The notes below the pieces were generated by a model. The model ran no database searches. It worked only from the letters and a program-made list of their open reading frames with translations, and was not told where the DNA came from. From Zingiber officinale (taxonomy: Eukaryota; Streptophyta; Magnoliopsida; Zingiberales; Zingiberaceae): a DNA stretch of 64,000 bases. Positions 10,201 through 18,999 of the stretch are shown here, piece after piece. The stretch is taken from contig NC_055989.1 of the NCBI RefSeq assembly GCF_018446385.1, positions 135,125,004 through 135,189,003 on the forward strand. Direction: 5' to 3'. The translations under genes and the position numbers were made by a program. Position 1 is the stretch's first letter, and each line of letters begins with the position of its first letter.

Positions 10201-13200
10201 TGGAACCCTATGATAACTAGGCACATCCTTCTTAGCCTTTGGTTTGTATCCCAAACCTCTATGGCTATTTGATGGCTTTGACTTTCCTAGCCCTAGGTTT
10301 TGCTCATTTTGCCCTTTTAGGATATTTTCCATCCTTTTTAGGGTCTTTTCCATTTTATCAAGTCTTGATCTCAAGACTTGATTTTCTATCATTAAATCCT
10401 TAGAATTTGGTTTTTCATTAAGTCCATGAGCATTTTGGTTTCTAGGCTTGTATCTAAAATCCTTAGAGTTATTGCCTAGACTTTTACCTACATTCCTAAC
10501 CCTAGGAGTGATAGTCTTAGCATGTAGGGCCACATGCTTTTCCTTAAAGCCCTCATGCTTTCTATTCTTATGGTAAATTGCATTAAAATGATAAAAGTTA
10601 GACCTATCATGCTTTTTACCATAATGTAAAGGAGTAGGCTCAATAAATGTTACCTTCTTCTTTACCTTGGAGGCTCCCCCTTGACTAGTGCCTCCTTGAG
10701 CCTTGACCCTCTTCTTCCCCTTGGGGCATTGACTCCGGTAATGCCCCTTTTGATTGCAAGAGAAGCATATAATATGCTCCTTGCTCTTCTTTGTGTTGGG
10801 GATGGTCTCCTTGGGCTTCACCTTGCCCTTTTTTGCCACTTGGCCCTTCTTCTTGGCTAATTTAGGGCACTTGCTCTTGTAGTGCCCATGTTCCCTACAC
10901 TCAAAACATATTATATGATTTTTATTATTAATTGAAATATTTATACCTTTGCTTGTAGGGGTGGCACTTGTTTTGGATGTAGAAGCTTCTCCATTTGATT
11001 TTTCTTGACTTGTGGAGGTAGAAGCTTCTTCCTCCTCTTCTTCGGAGGTTGAGCATCTCTCAACCTCGGAGTCCTCCTCTTGGTCTTGCTCCAAAGAGTC
11101 ACCCTCTTTAGATACTTCTTGATTCGGTACAGTGGAGGGGATCTCTTCATGAAGCTTGGCCAATTTGCTCCATAAATCCTTTGCATCTTCAAATTCTCCA
11201 ATTTTGCAAAGGATGGTGCTTGGCAATAGATTGACCAAAAGCTTGGTCACTTTGTTATTGGCCTCGCACCTTTGGACTAGCTCCGGGCTCCATTTGCTTT
11301 TCTTTAGAACTTTGCCCTTGGAATTTGTTGGAGCTTCGAAGCCTTCCGTAAGAGCAAACCATTGCTCTATCTCCATCATAAGAAAGTTTTCGATTCTTGA
11401 TTTCCAAGAATCGAAGCTCGTGGAGGTGTATGGTGGAGCCACCCTTGTGTCAAATCCAAGTCCATCTTGGAATTGCATCTTGAAGTTGAGCTTGATAAAG
11501 TCTTGAACTTGAAGAATTTGCTCCAACTTCTTCACCCTCTAGCTTTTCTTGATATGCTTGACCCTTCCGGCGATGATTCCGGTGAAGAGCAACCTTGCTC
11601 TGATACCACTTGTTAGGACCAAAAGTAGCTAGAGGGGGGGGTGAATAGCTCGTCGCGTTCGCTCGGTGCGCTTCGTTGCTTGGCGTTGCTTGGCGTTGCT
11701 TGTTTCTTCAAGAATGCGCAGCGGAAAATACAGAAACAAACACAAAACGCTAACACTAGGATTTTACTTGATATCCACCTCACAAGAGGTGACTAATCCA
11801 AGGATCCACACCAACGCACACACCCTCCACTATGAATAACACTCCTTTATGGTAACTACCAAAGGCGGAGAAGCCCTACAACACTCTCAATACAAGAAGA
11901 AGAAAGGAAGATACAAGTTAAGCAAAAGCTTACAAGATGTGCAGTAAAAACCCTAACCCTAACTTCTTCCTCTTGCAATAGATCCGCCTCTTGACTTGGA
12001 AAGCCTCCAAGAACCTTCAAGAACTGGCGATCACGTGCTTGTAGAGAGCTGTGGAGAAGCTGGTGAGGAGCTGGAATGAATCGGTAAAGGGATGCCGCAG
12101 CCATCGCACGCCTGCAGCTTAAATCGACGCCAACGGTCGGAACCCGATCGATTCAAAAGTTCTGAATCGATCGGGGAGGCTTTGGATCGATCCACGGATC
12201 GATCCAGAGCGCCTCTGTGCTCTGGAAACGCGCCTGGATCGATCCACGGATCGATCCAGCGCTTATCGCGCGAAGCAGCATCGTCCCGATCGATCGGCTG
12301 ATCGATCAGGACCTCTGGATCGATCCACGGATCGATCCAGAAGCTTTCTGTTCGCTGGGAAGAATCTGGATCGATCCACTGATCGATCCACATCCTGGAT
12401 CGATCCACGGATCGATCCAGCACTTGATTTTTGCCCAAAACCAAGTCCCAATCCTCCCTAACCAACATCCGGTCAACCTTGACCTGTTGGTACATCATGC
12501 CTCGCATCTGGTCACTCCCTTGACCTGCTAGGACTCCCCACCAAGTGTCCGGTCAATCCCTTTGACCCACTTGGACTTTTACTCGTCGTGCCAAGTATCC
12601 GGTCACTCCATTGACCTACTTGGACTTCCACCAGATGTCTGGTCAACCTTGACCCATCTGGACTTCCTTCCTTGCCAAGTATCCAGTCAATCCTTTGACC
12701 TACTTGGACTTCCCAACACCAGATGTCCGATCATCCTTGATCCATCTGGATTTCCTTCCTTGCCTGGCTTCACTCACCAGGACTTTCACCTAGCTTCACT
12801 CACTAGGGTTTTCCATCTGCCTAGCTTCACTCACTAGGACTTTCACCTGGCTTCACTCACCAGGACTTTCACCTAGCTTCACTCACTAGGATTTCCTTCT
12901 GCCTAGCTTCACTCACTAGGACTTTCACCTGGCTTCACTCACCAGGACTTTCACCTAGCTTCACTCACTAGGATTTCCTTCTGCCTAGCTTCACTCACTA
13001 GGACTTCCTTCTGCCTAGCTTCACTCACTAGGACTTTCACCTGGCTTCACTCACCAGGATTTCCACCTAGCTTCACTCACTAGGACTTCCTAGTCAAGTA
13101 TCCGGTCAACCTTGACCTACTTGACTCTTCTTCGATCAATATCTTATTGTCAAACATCTAAACCCAAACCAAGACTCAGCTTGGTTAACCAGGTCAACCT

Positions 13201-14505
13201 TGACCTGAGGGATTTTGCACCAACAAACATGTCATATATATTTTGAAAAAATGAAAATTGTATCGACGGTTATTAAATAATATTCTCACGGACCTGATCA
13301 CAAACTGTATCTACAATTTGGACTACATCGATGACATCTTCAGGATTTTGCGATAGAATACACTCATCACGTAGTCTCACCATATCATCCTAGAAAAAAC
13401 AAACATGTTAAAAAAATTGTAAAAAATAATTATGCCAAGTTAAGAACAAATTCACTAAATAAGGTCATAACATACATATGCAGTTTTTGCCGTGTCCTCA
13501 ATCCACCATTTCTTCGAGCTATAATGAGTTTCATTAAAGACAGTAATCCGATCTTTTCTTTGTGACTGATCGGTCTAAAAAAAAATAATGTGTTAATATT
13601 TTAATCAACAAACAATATAAGATAACTATAAAATTAACACTTACACCGTCATAACTATACTGGATGAATGATTTAGAACCTCCACGATGGTTATATGGGA
13701 GTTTTCCTTGATTTTCGACATTTATTGCAGATCGTTTCTACAATACAAAATTTTGTATAAACAAAACAATAGTGATGGAACAAATAATTAAAATTTTATA
13801 TTAAATAAGACATTTGTTATAAAATGAGTTACCTGAAATGCTTCAGATTCAAACAGAGCACATATGTAGTCCCAATCATCTTGAGTCTCACAGAACTCAA
13901 GAGGAATATGTTGTCGACGCTCAGCGGGAGGAAGGTGCGATAGCTTCTTATAATGGTTATGCATTTTAGATCTATTGTCTCTATATCGTGCACTCATCAA
14001 TCGGTCGGTCTCCTTCATGACCGACGATGAGCCCTCCTGAAAACTTATATCAAAAGCAGCTTGAAAAAAGGTTAGTAATAAAGGAGTCGTTATAAATATG
14101 TTGAATTACTTATACTTACTGATATTCGATCGTATATCATCCTTTTATTCTCAGCGGGGATGTGTTTCCAACTCTTAGCTTGTAATGGTGCAAACTTCTT
14201 TACCGAGAGGCCTAACTCGGTCATAAATGAAGCTGCATTAGGGCCAATGAGATGCCCATCGCTCTGACGGAAAGTAACGGGCAATCTACCCCGAGCACTG
14301 ATCTGGCGTCGCAGCCGATCAGAATGTGTGCCACGTGTCTCCCTACGTAGCGGTCGGCCTGTAAATGCAATAGTGTTAACAATCAACAGATGAAATATCT
14401 AAATAAAATTTTTCTAAATTAAATACAAAACAACTAACCACTGGAAGAACTATTATCTATAGGTGTCTCCAAAACTGGTAAATGTTCAATCCTCTTAGGC
14501 GGCAT
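4279..14505 (-). CDS. CACTA accessory protein, Transposase_24 (Ptta/En/Spm) type
   Basis: Seven exons with GT-AG junctions join in frame: 14439-14505, 14120-14358, 13833-14036, 13645-13737, 13476-13574, 13294-13389 and 4279-4608. They give 375 residues starting MPPKRIEHLPVLETP and ending LALMLWTFG. Recognisable family blocks are the GRPLRRETRG start of the domain, SWKHIPAENKRMIYDRIS, SARYRDNRSKMHNHYKKL, DDWDYICALFESEAFQ, VFNETHYSSKKWWIEDTAK and a C-terminal coiled coil (RERLQSTQDELANTKIQLAN). In En/Spm this class of protein binds subterminal repeats and assists excision. The last intron (4609-13293) contains an antisense IQD-gene fragment and a complete LTR retrotransposon, yet I see no stop or frameshift in the exons. 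Whether this ~8.7-kb intron is spliced is unknown. Confidence 0.75.
4930..5421 (+). pseudogene. Captured IQD (IQ67-domain) gene fragment
   Basis: The frame from about 4938 reads KEEIIARIQQRERAAVKRER then AMAYAFSHQ, the segment after the IQ67 domain in plant IQD calmodulin-binding proteins. Near 5190 the bases encode N-W-G-W-S-W-V-D-K-W-I-A-A if one base is skipped at the GGGATGG, and continue AQAWETRPSAQ. This matches the IQD block around W-(G/S)-W-x-W-L-(E/D)-R-W. A Lys/Pro-rich tail runs to the stop at 5419-5421. The sequence between the two blocks is not coding in any one frame, and a 21-bp tandem duplication (4977-5018) repeats ERAAVKR. It is antisense within an intron of the CACTA accessory gene, so it looks like a host fragment carried by the transposon rather than a working gene. 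Confidence 0.7.
5422..5952. other. CACTA intron between IQD fragment and LTR element
   Basis: AT-rich sequence with no recognisable coding. It may include captured 3' sequence of the IQD gene. It ends at the AACAT target duplication (5948-5952) of the LTR retrotransposon. Confidence 0.5.
6480..6762. repeat. Paired GGATCGATCC palindromes in the LTR
   Basis: At least four copies of a dyad form a 12-bp arm CTGGATCGATCC, a 2-base spacer AC and the complementary arm; each half is itself palindromic. Variants with CGATCGATCG and TGATCGATCA also pair. The reading frames this creates (Trp-Ile-Asp-Pro or Asp-Arg-Ser repeats) are a by-product. The same array is at about 12138-12424 in the other LTR. 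Confidence 0.9.
7095..7436. repeat. Hairpin minisatellite with covarying arms
   Basis: About thirteen ~26-base units alternate between CCTAG-cttcactca-CTAGG and CCTGG-cttcactca-CCAGG. The loop is constant, and the left arm changes together with the right arm so that the 5-bp stem is always complementary. The counterpart array is at about 12766-13090 in the other LTR. Confidence 0.9.
7566..7579 (-). promoter_or_regulatory. Polypurine tract
   Basis: Minus-strand AAAAAGGGGGAGAT lies directly before the 3' LTR start TGTTGG. This is the usual copia-type plus-strand priming site. Confidence 0.9.
7580..9900. other. Non-coding internal region of the LTR element
   Basis: This lies downstream of gag on the minus strand, where pol would be in an autonomous element. 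I see no protease, integrase or reverse-transcriptase motif. Several CTCCCCCT purine-tract-like blocks lie at 7690-7830. A further cluster of AATCGATT and GGATCGATC dyads sits at about 8408-8594. The remainder is AT-rich without open frames of note. Confidence 0.7.
8408..8594. repeat. Internal cluster of ATCGAT dyads
   Basis: GGATCGATTGG, CCAATCGATTG, GAATCGATCCA paired with TGATCGATTC, GGATCGATCGA with TGATCGATCC, and GAATCGATCCA-TGG-ATCGATTC occur in a row. The dyad arms vary but stay complementary, as in the LTR, so this structure is not limited to the LTRs. Confidence 0.8.
9901..11535 (-). CDS. Gag-like protein with two CCHC zinc knuckles
   Basis: 544 residues starting MKKLEQILQVQDFIKL. 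The N-terminal region has the copia Gag layout (FDSWKSRIENFL near 41-52, KDLWSKLAKLHEE near 119-131). An acidic Ser/Glu linker (145-180) follows. Two zinc knuckles fit CX2CX4HX4C: CFECREHGHYKSKC at 210-223 and CFSCNQKGHYRSQC at 257-270. A probable short coiled coil is near 385-415 and the C-terminal half is very basic. The stop comes right after NRVWVPRSIFSTP, where related polyproteins lead towards protease, so pol is absent. The start lies ~60 bases inside the PBS. The frame is intact, so the protein may still be made and package its own RNA. Confidence 0.88.
   Translation of the reverse strand: MKKLEQILQVQDFIKLNFKMQFQDGLGFDTRVAPPYTSTSFDSWKSRIENFLMMEIEQWFALTEGFEAPTNSKGKVLKKSKWSPELVQRCEANNKVTKLLVNLLPSTILCKIGEFEDAKDLWSKLAKLHEEIPSTVPNQEVSKEGDSLEQDQEEDSEVERCSTSEEEEEEASTSTSQEKSNGEASTSKTSATPTSKGINISINNKNHIICFECREHGHYKSKCPKLAKKKGQVAKKGKVKPKETIPNTKKSKEHIICFSCNQKGHYRSQCPKGKKRVKAQGGTSQGGASKVKKKVTFIEPTPLHYGKKHDRSNFYHFNAIYHKNRKHEGFKEKHVALHAKTITPRVRNVGKSLGNNSKDFRYKPRNQNAHGLNEKPNSKDLMIENQVLRSRLDKMEKTLKRMENILKGQNEQNLGLGKSKPSNSHRGLGYKPKAKKDVPSYHRVPYSYGTNPRFGGQVKNTREVIPKSIFATKVTKTSKKSKKVTNKVTREAIPRVDLENVTKASKKPNKVTRKVSREVIPSEYLEHARSTNRVWVPRSIFSTP
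11597..11608 (-). promoter_or_regulatory. Primer-binding site (initiator Met-tRNA)
   Basis: Minus-strand TGGTATCAGAGC, two bases inside the 5' LTR boundary, is the standard 12-base complement to the 3' end of plant initiator methionine tRNA used by copia elements. Confidence 0.93.
11611..13225 (-). repeat. 5' LTR (1615 bp)
   Basis: Near-identical to the 3' LTR. Differences include a shorter G run, one extra 10-bp GGCGTTGCTT unit near 11680-11700, and about six scattered substitutions. It carries the same three dyad zones at about 12138-12424, 12465-12750 and 12766-13090. Any promoter would drive minus-strand transcription from here, but no TATA box stands out. Confidence 0.95.
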
Positions 14506-14617
14506 GGCTGTCACATATTCATCATATATAGATCAACAAATATGCATCAACATATATAGATATCTACAAGTAATGAATTAAAAATAAAGGAAAACATATT
14601 TACCATGTTCATAAAAA

Positions 14618-16625
14618 TTATTCACCACTATCATCTGAAAGAGATAATTGATCATCTATGTCACTATCAATTTCAGTATCTTCATCCTCATCGTTAAGAA
14701 AACTTTGAGCATCCCTAGCTAGCTCCACTTGTGCATTTGGCATATTTATATGTTGATGCTCAACATCTAATCTACAAAGTTGGGATATCTCTAATTCTTC
14801 ACCAACTACTAAAGTTGCTTCATTAGAAGAATTATCTTGGTTAGTCTCAATATTGAAATTATTTCCGGATTTAATTTCTTCTGATACTTCATCAACTTCA
14901 GTTACTTCATATATTTCTCGGTGTTGATCTTTTGCACTACCTTCCAATGACCTCCACGCTTTATATCATTTAAATAATAAACTTGGTTTGCTTGGTTGGC
15001 CAAAATGAATGGGTCATCAACGTACCATGTTTTAGAAGTGTCAATAGATAACAGACCAAACTCTTCAACTATTGATTTTTGTTTCGGATTATATTGGAAC
15101 CATTCACACCAAAATAATTGTACTTTATATCTGAAAGAGTAAAATAGCTGAACAACATCCTTCAACACTCTAAAAAAATCTAAATTGTCACCATCATCGG
15201 ATGATGCTACGCTAACCCCGCTATTCTGAGTAGTTCTGCGAGCATCACGAGATCTTGTATGGTATCGAATACCATTTACAATACAGGCATCATACAGTTG
15301 AACTTCAACATCAGGTCTCATTGCTAAATAATATAACTCGTTTGTGATTTCTGAATTTGTTAAATTCTTTAATTTTATCATTCTATCCCTAAACCGTTGT
15401 GGAAAATCTCGCTCATGGTATTGGAGAAGTTGATTTGAATGAACTTTATATGACAGAAGTTGTAGATGTTCACTGTAGAAACAAATAATTATTTTACAAT
15501 TGTATAATGAAATATAAACAATAAAATTACATAATGTAAACACTTACTTCCTATATTGGTTAACTTCCTTACAATTGTTGAGAATATACCAATGTGCTTT
15601 CTTATACAAAGTCAAAGGCAATTTCAGATTATGTGGATTGCCAAATACTCTTGTTTGTTGTGAGAAAACACTTAAGTTGCATGTTACTGGTCGAACATCT
15701 TGGTTTCGTTCCGGCCTACTAAATCTTGTCTCAATTTGACTCATATATAAGGAACTGAAAGTCAATGCCTCATTTACAATATACCCTTCTGCAATAGATC
15801 CTTCAGGCATTGCTTTATTACGAACATACCTTTTTAGTCTGCCCAAATATCGTTCAAAAGGATACATCCATCGTGAAGAAACAGGTCCAGCTAACATAGC
15901 TTCACGAGGTAAATGAACTGCCAAATGAACCATAATGTCAAAAAATGCTGGAGGAAATATTTGTTCCATCTTACATAATATGAAGATTATTTCCTCCTCC
16001 ATTTTACATAAGTCCGCTAAGTGTAAAGTTCTTGCAGTTAGCTTTTTGAAAAAATCACATAACTCAATTAGTGTGCGGCATATGTCTTTTGGAAAGAATT
16101 TTCGTACGACCACTGGAAGTATTCTTTGCAACAAAACATGGTAATCATGTGATTTTAGTCCATGTAACTTTCCATCATTTGCATTCACGTTTCTAGATAT
16201 ATTAGCAGCATATCCATCAGGAAACTTCACGGATTTTAAAAATTGACAAAATTCATGTCTTTCTTCTAATGTCAATGTGTAACTTGCATATGGTTTACTA
16301 AATTTGTCTCCAACTTTCTTTAAATGCAATTCACTTCTAATTCCCATATCCTGCAAATCTAACCTTGCTTTAAATGTATCCTTTGATTTTCCATCTATAT
16401 TAAATAATGTGCCAACCAAAGTATCGCAGATGTTTTTTTCTATGTGCATCACATCTAAATTGTGTCTTAACTTTAAATCTGGCCAATACTTTAACTCAAA
16501 AAATATAGACTTTTTTTACCCAATTGGTTTCATCCAAAGATCGCTGTCGCTTTTTACTTAATGTAGGATCTGTCACTTGGAGATCAGCACTACATTTGTG
16601 AGCCAGCTCAGAAACTGCACTTTCT
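14618..16625 (-). pseudogene. CACTA catalytic transposase (Transposase_21/DUF4218/DUF4216), truncated and frameshifted
   Basis: Minus-strand coding blocks include DPTLSKKRQRSLDETNW, then after a one-base shift near 16515 FELKYWPDLKLRHNLDVMHI and EKNICDTLVGTLFNIDGKSK. These are the end of the Transposase_21 domain. DUF4218 follows (FPPAFFDIMVHLAVHLPREA, SRWMYPFERYLGRLKRYVRN, GSIAEGYIVNEALTF). An intron (15473-15547) leads to DUF4216 (YNPKQKSIVEEFGLLSIDTS, DDPFILANQANQVYYLND, HWKVVQK). A second shift near 14935 separates this from the acidic C-terminal tail ending at 14618. The N-terminal transposase-associated region is missing beyond 16625. Two frameshifts plus truncation make it non-functional. 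Confidence 0.9.
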
Positions 16626-17058
16626 ATATGTGGTCGGCCTCCAGCAGCTTCTCTATTTCTGCCTGGATGATCATATTCTATTCGGCACTAAAGTCTCTTT
16701 TCCTTTGTTTTACCGACCGAGCGTCCAATTGGACATGAAGTTCGTGTTGCGCGATGCTCGGGGAGATCCCGGGGAGTTCGTGCGTCGACCACGCAAACAC
16801 GTCGTGGTTTTGCTGAAGACAGGCGATCAGCTCCGCCTTTTGTTCAACCTCCAGATCGGATGCCATGAAAGTTGTTGCTTTCGCTCGGCGAGAATGGATT
16901 TCGATTTCCTCCTTTTCCTCATAGACTAAGGTAGGAGGCTTTTTCGTAATAGTACTAACCTCTAGCCGCAGGGTCTTCCGAGTGGACCTGGCCTCAGTCT
17001 TGACCATCTCGACATAGCATTTCCGAACGGCCAGTTGGTCGCCCCTGACTTCTCCAAC

Positions 17059-17523
17059 TCAGTCATCCATCGGGAACTTAATATTTTGCCAGTAGGTTGA
17101 AACTACTGCTCGGAACTCATTTAGGGTCGGTCGACCCAGGATGACGTTGTAGGCCGAAGGGGCGTCTACCACAATGAAGGTTGTGGCTCTGGTCCTCCTG
17201 AGCGGCTCTTCTCCCAACGATATTGCCAATTTAGTTTGGTCGATCGGCTGTACTTCGTTGCCCATAAACCCATATAATGGGGTCGTCATCGGCAGTAGCT
17301 CGCCTCGGTCAATCTGGAGCTGACCGAAAACCTTCTTGAAGATTATATTCACCGAGCTCCCTGTGTTAATAAAAACTCGATGGATAGTATAGTTAGCGAT
17401 TACCGCTCGGATGATGAGGGCGCTATCGTGAGGGACTTCCACGCCCTCAAGGTCCCGGGGCTCGAAACTGATTTCGGGCTCGTTTGCCTTCTCTCTGCTA
17501 CAGCCTACGACATGAATTACCAA
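17059..17523 (-). pseudogene. gypsy aspartic protease remnant with D-to-N at the active site
   Basis: The frame covers a retropepsin-like domain: IRAVIANYTIHRVFINTGSS, then VNIIFKKVFGQL, and later AYNVILGRPTLNEFRAVVST (the flap and substrate-binding end). The catalytic triplet should read Asp-Thr-Gly but is Asn-Thr-Gly, a single-base change that would abolish catalysis. The frame lacks the zinc-knuckle region upstream and ends before RT. Confidence 0.82.
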
Positions 17524-17883
17524 CTGCCGAGCGTATGACTTTCGGGCTCGATTAGAGTCACCGCTGGTCGGTCCACCGGCGATGATGTTTATTTCTCCCC
17601 GAGCGACATTACTTCTGTTTCCCTCCTCCCGAGCGGATGGCCTATTTCACTCGTGCGTGGCTCGGGGAGGATCAATGCTTCCCCTTCACTGATGATGTTG
17701 TTGTCGCTCGGGTGATCTTCTGGCATCTTCCCGCCGCCCCGTGGATTGATGCTCGTGTCGCCGAACGGGAGAAGGAGATCATTGACAGTAGTCCCTTGGG
17801 GCCGGTCTGGCGATTGGTGTTAGACCACGGTAATCACGTGTGTTGTGTGACGTCGTCTGGTGGAAGGAGCAGAACATAGGAGT

Positions 17884-18990
17884 TCATACCTTGCCCTTTG
17901 GTGCCTTCGACCATTCGGAAGCCACATGTTGCACGGCATGCATCCTTGCTTCCTGGTGCGGTCGGCCTTCAGCTCTAGGCCCCCTTGGCGGTTGGTGGTT
18001 GTTTGGCATTCGCCGTTCGGTCGACACCACGGGTTCGGCTAGCGCCTCCTTCTTTCTTGCGGCCTGGGCCTCCTCCACATTTATGTACTCATTAGCTTTC
18101 TTGAGCATGTGGTCGTAGTCGTAGGGCGCCTTCCTGATGAGCAACCGGAAGAAGTCTCCTTCGACGAGCCCCTGTGTAAAGGCGTTCATCATGGTCTCGG
18201 ATGAGACCGAGAGGATTTACATCGCTACTTGGTTGAAGTGTTGGATGTATGCTCGGAGGGTCTCTCTCGGCCCTTGCTTCAAGGAAAATAAGCTGACTCT
18301 CGTTTTTAGTAGCGTCTACTGCTCGCGAAGTGGTGTAGGAAAGTCGTTCGAAAATCCTTGAAGCTTTGTATTGATCCGTCCGACAGCCTTCTGAACCAAC
18401 GCTGTGTCGAGCCGGAAAGTGTGGTGAGGAAGACCTGACACTTTCACCCCATCCGCGTATTGGTGAAGTGTAGCTGCATTGTCAAACTTGCCTAAATGAT
18501 CTTCTGGATTGGTCGATCCGTTGTACTCTCCGATCGTCAACGGAGCATAGTGCCTCGACAATGAGTCTTGTAATATCGCTTCGGAGAACTGATGATTGAT
18601 CTGCTCGGGGGATGCATCACTTTGCGGCGCTTTGCCTTTCCGAGTATCCCGAACGAGTGCCTCGTCCGAAGAAGACCCGTGCTCTTGATTTGCCTGTATG
18701 ATTTCTGAGGGCATCTAGAACAGAGCCCAATGAAATGATATAGGGGCGGGCAGCGCCTCCCCCTGGGTACCGATCGGCCCTTTATTTTGCCCCCAGATGG
18801 AGAGCTGCTCCGGTCGGTCCTCCTGTGCCCCTCGACCTCCCGAAGCCGATGTTGCTTGCTGCGCCAGATGATCGGCTAGCGCCTTTTGCTGCTGCTGTTG
18901 CTCGACTATCTTTTGTGCTCGAGCCTGTATGAGCATGTCAAGTTCCTCTGGAGTGAGCGTCACTATGTGAAGTTGTCCAACTTCCTCCAT
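17884..18990 (-). pseudogene. gypsy gag remnant
   Basis: Reading frames at 18715-18990, 18316-18714 and 17884-18192 are consecutive pieces of one Gag protein in shifted frames. The N-terminus has a Gln run (EQQQQQKAL), the middle piece has the capsid NPEDHLGKF block, and the last piece has GLVEGDFFRLL and KKANEYINVEEAQAARKK. A stop (18715-18717) and frame shifts between the pieces make it non-functional. Confidence 0.85.
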
Positions 18991-18999
18991 CTTCTAAAC

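Larger units (their letters stand above)
5953..13225 (-). mobile_element. Complete gag-only LTR retrotransposon (non-autonomous copia-type)
   Basis: Two near-identical LTRs (5953-7565 and 11611-13225) are flanked by a perfect 5-bp target duplication, AACAT at 5948-5952 and 13226-13230. LTR ends are TG...CA. On the minus strand a primer-binding site complementary to initiator Met-tRNA follows the 5' LTR, and a purine tract AAAAAGGGGGAGAT precedes the 3' LTR. The internal region encodes only a Gag-like protein (9901-11535); no protease, integrase or reverse transcriptase is seen in 7580-9900. It would therefore need enzymes from a copia-type partner. Between the LTRs I count about six substitutions plus three length differences over ~1.6 kb, which implies recent insertion. 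It sits in an intron of the CACTA accessory gene, same strand. Confidence 0.95.
3539..16625 (-). mobile_element. CACTA (En/Spm) DNA transposon, one end missing
   Basis: The terminus CACTACAAGAAAA at 3539 is the canonical plant CACTA end. It is followed by subterminal repeats, then two minus-strand genes in the usual order: a tnpD-like catalytic transposase (16625 down to 14618, broken) and an accessory Transposase_24-type protein (14505 down to 4279, open). The opposite terminus is not found. The transposase N-terminal half is missing where the element meets a gypsy fragment near 16625. A 7.3-kb LTR retrotransposon (5953-13225) is nested inside. Without that insert the visible CACTA part is about 5.8 kb. 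Confidence 0.9.
16626..18990 (-). mobile_element. Truncated Ty3/gypsy (Tat-like) gag-protease-RT fragment
   Basis: On the minus strand it runs from a Gag start at 18990 (MEEVGQLHIVTLTPEELDML) through capsid (QDSLSRHYAPLTIGEYNGST then NPEDHLGKFDNAA; GDFFRLLIRKAPYDYDHML) and a degenerate zinc-knuckle region to protease (FINTGSSVNIIF). The start of reverse transcriptase follows (QNHDVFAWSTHELPGISPSI; KQRKRDFSAE; EIEKLLEADHI). It stops abruptly at about 16626, where CACTA transposase sequence begins. No LTR, PBS or PPT is visible. Several frameshifts and stops interrupt it. The motif style suggests the Tat branch of gypsy. It is GC-richer than its surroundings. Confidence 0.88.

Noticed and set aside
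16630..18361. Plus-strand frames of 60-99 codons across the gypsy fragment
   Set aside because: Shadows of the minus-strand gypsy gag, protease and RT, which carry the recognisable motifs.
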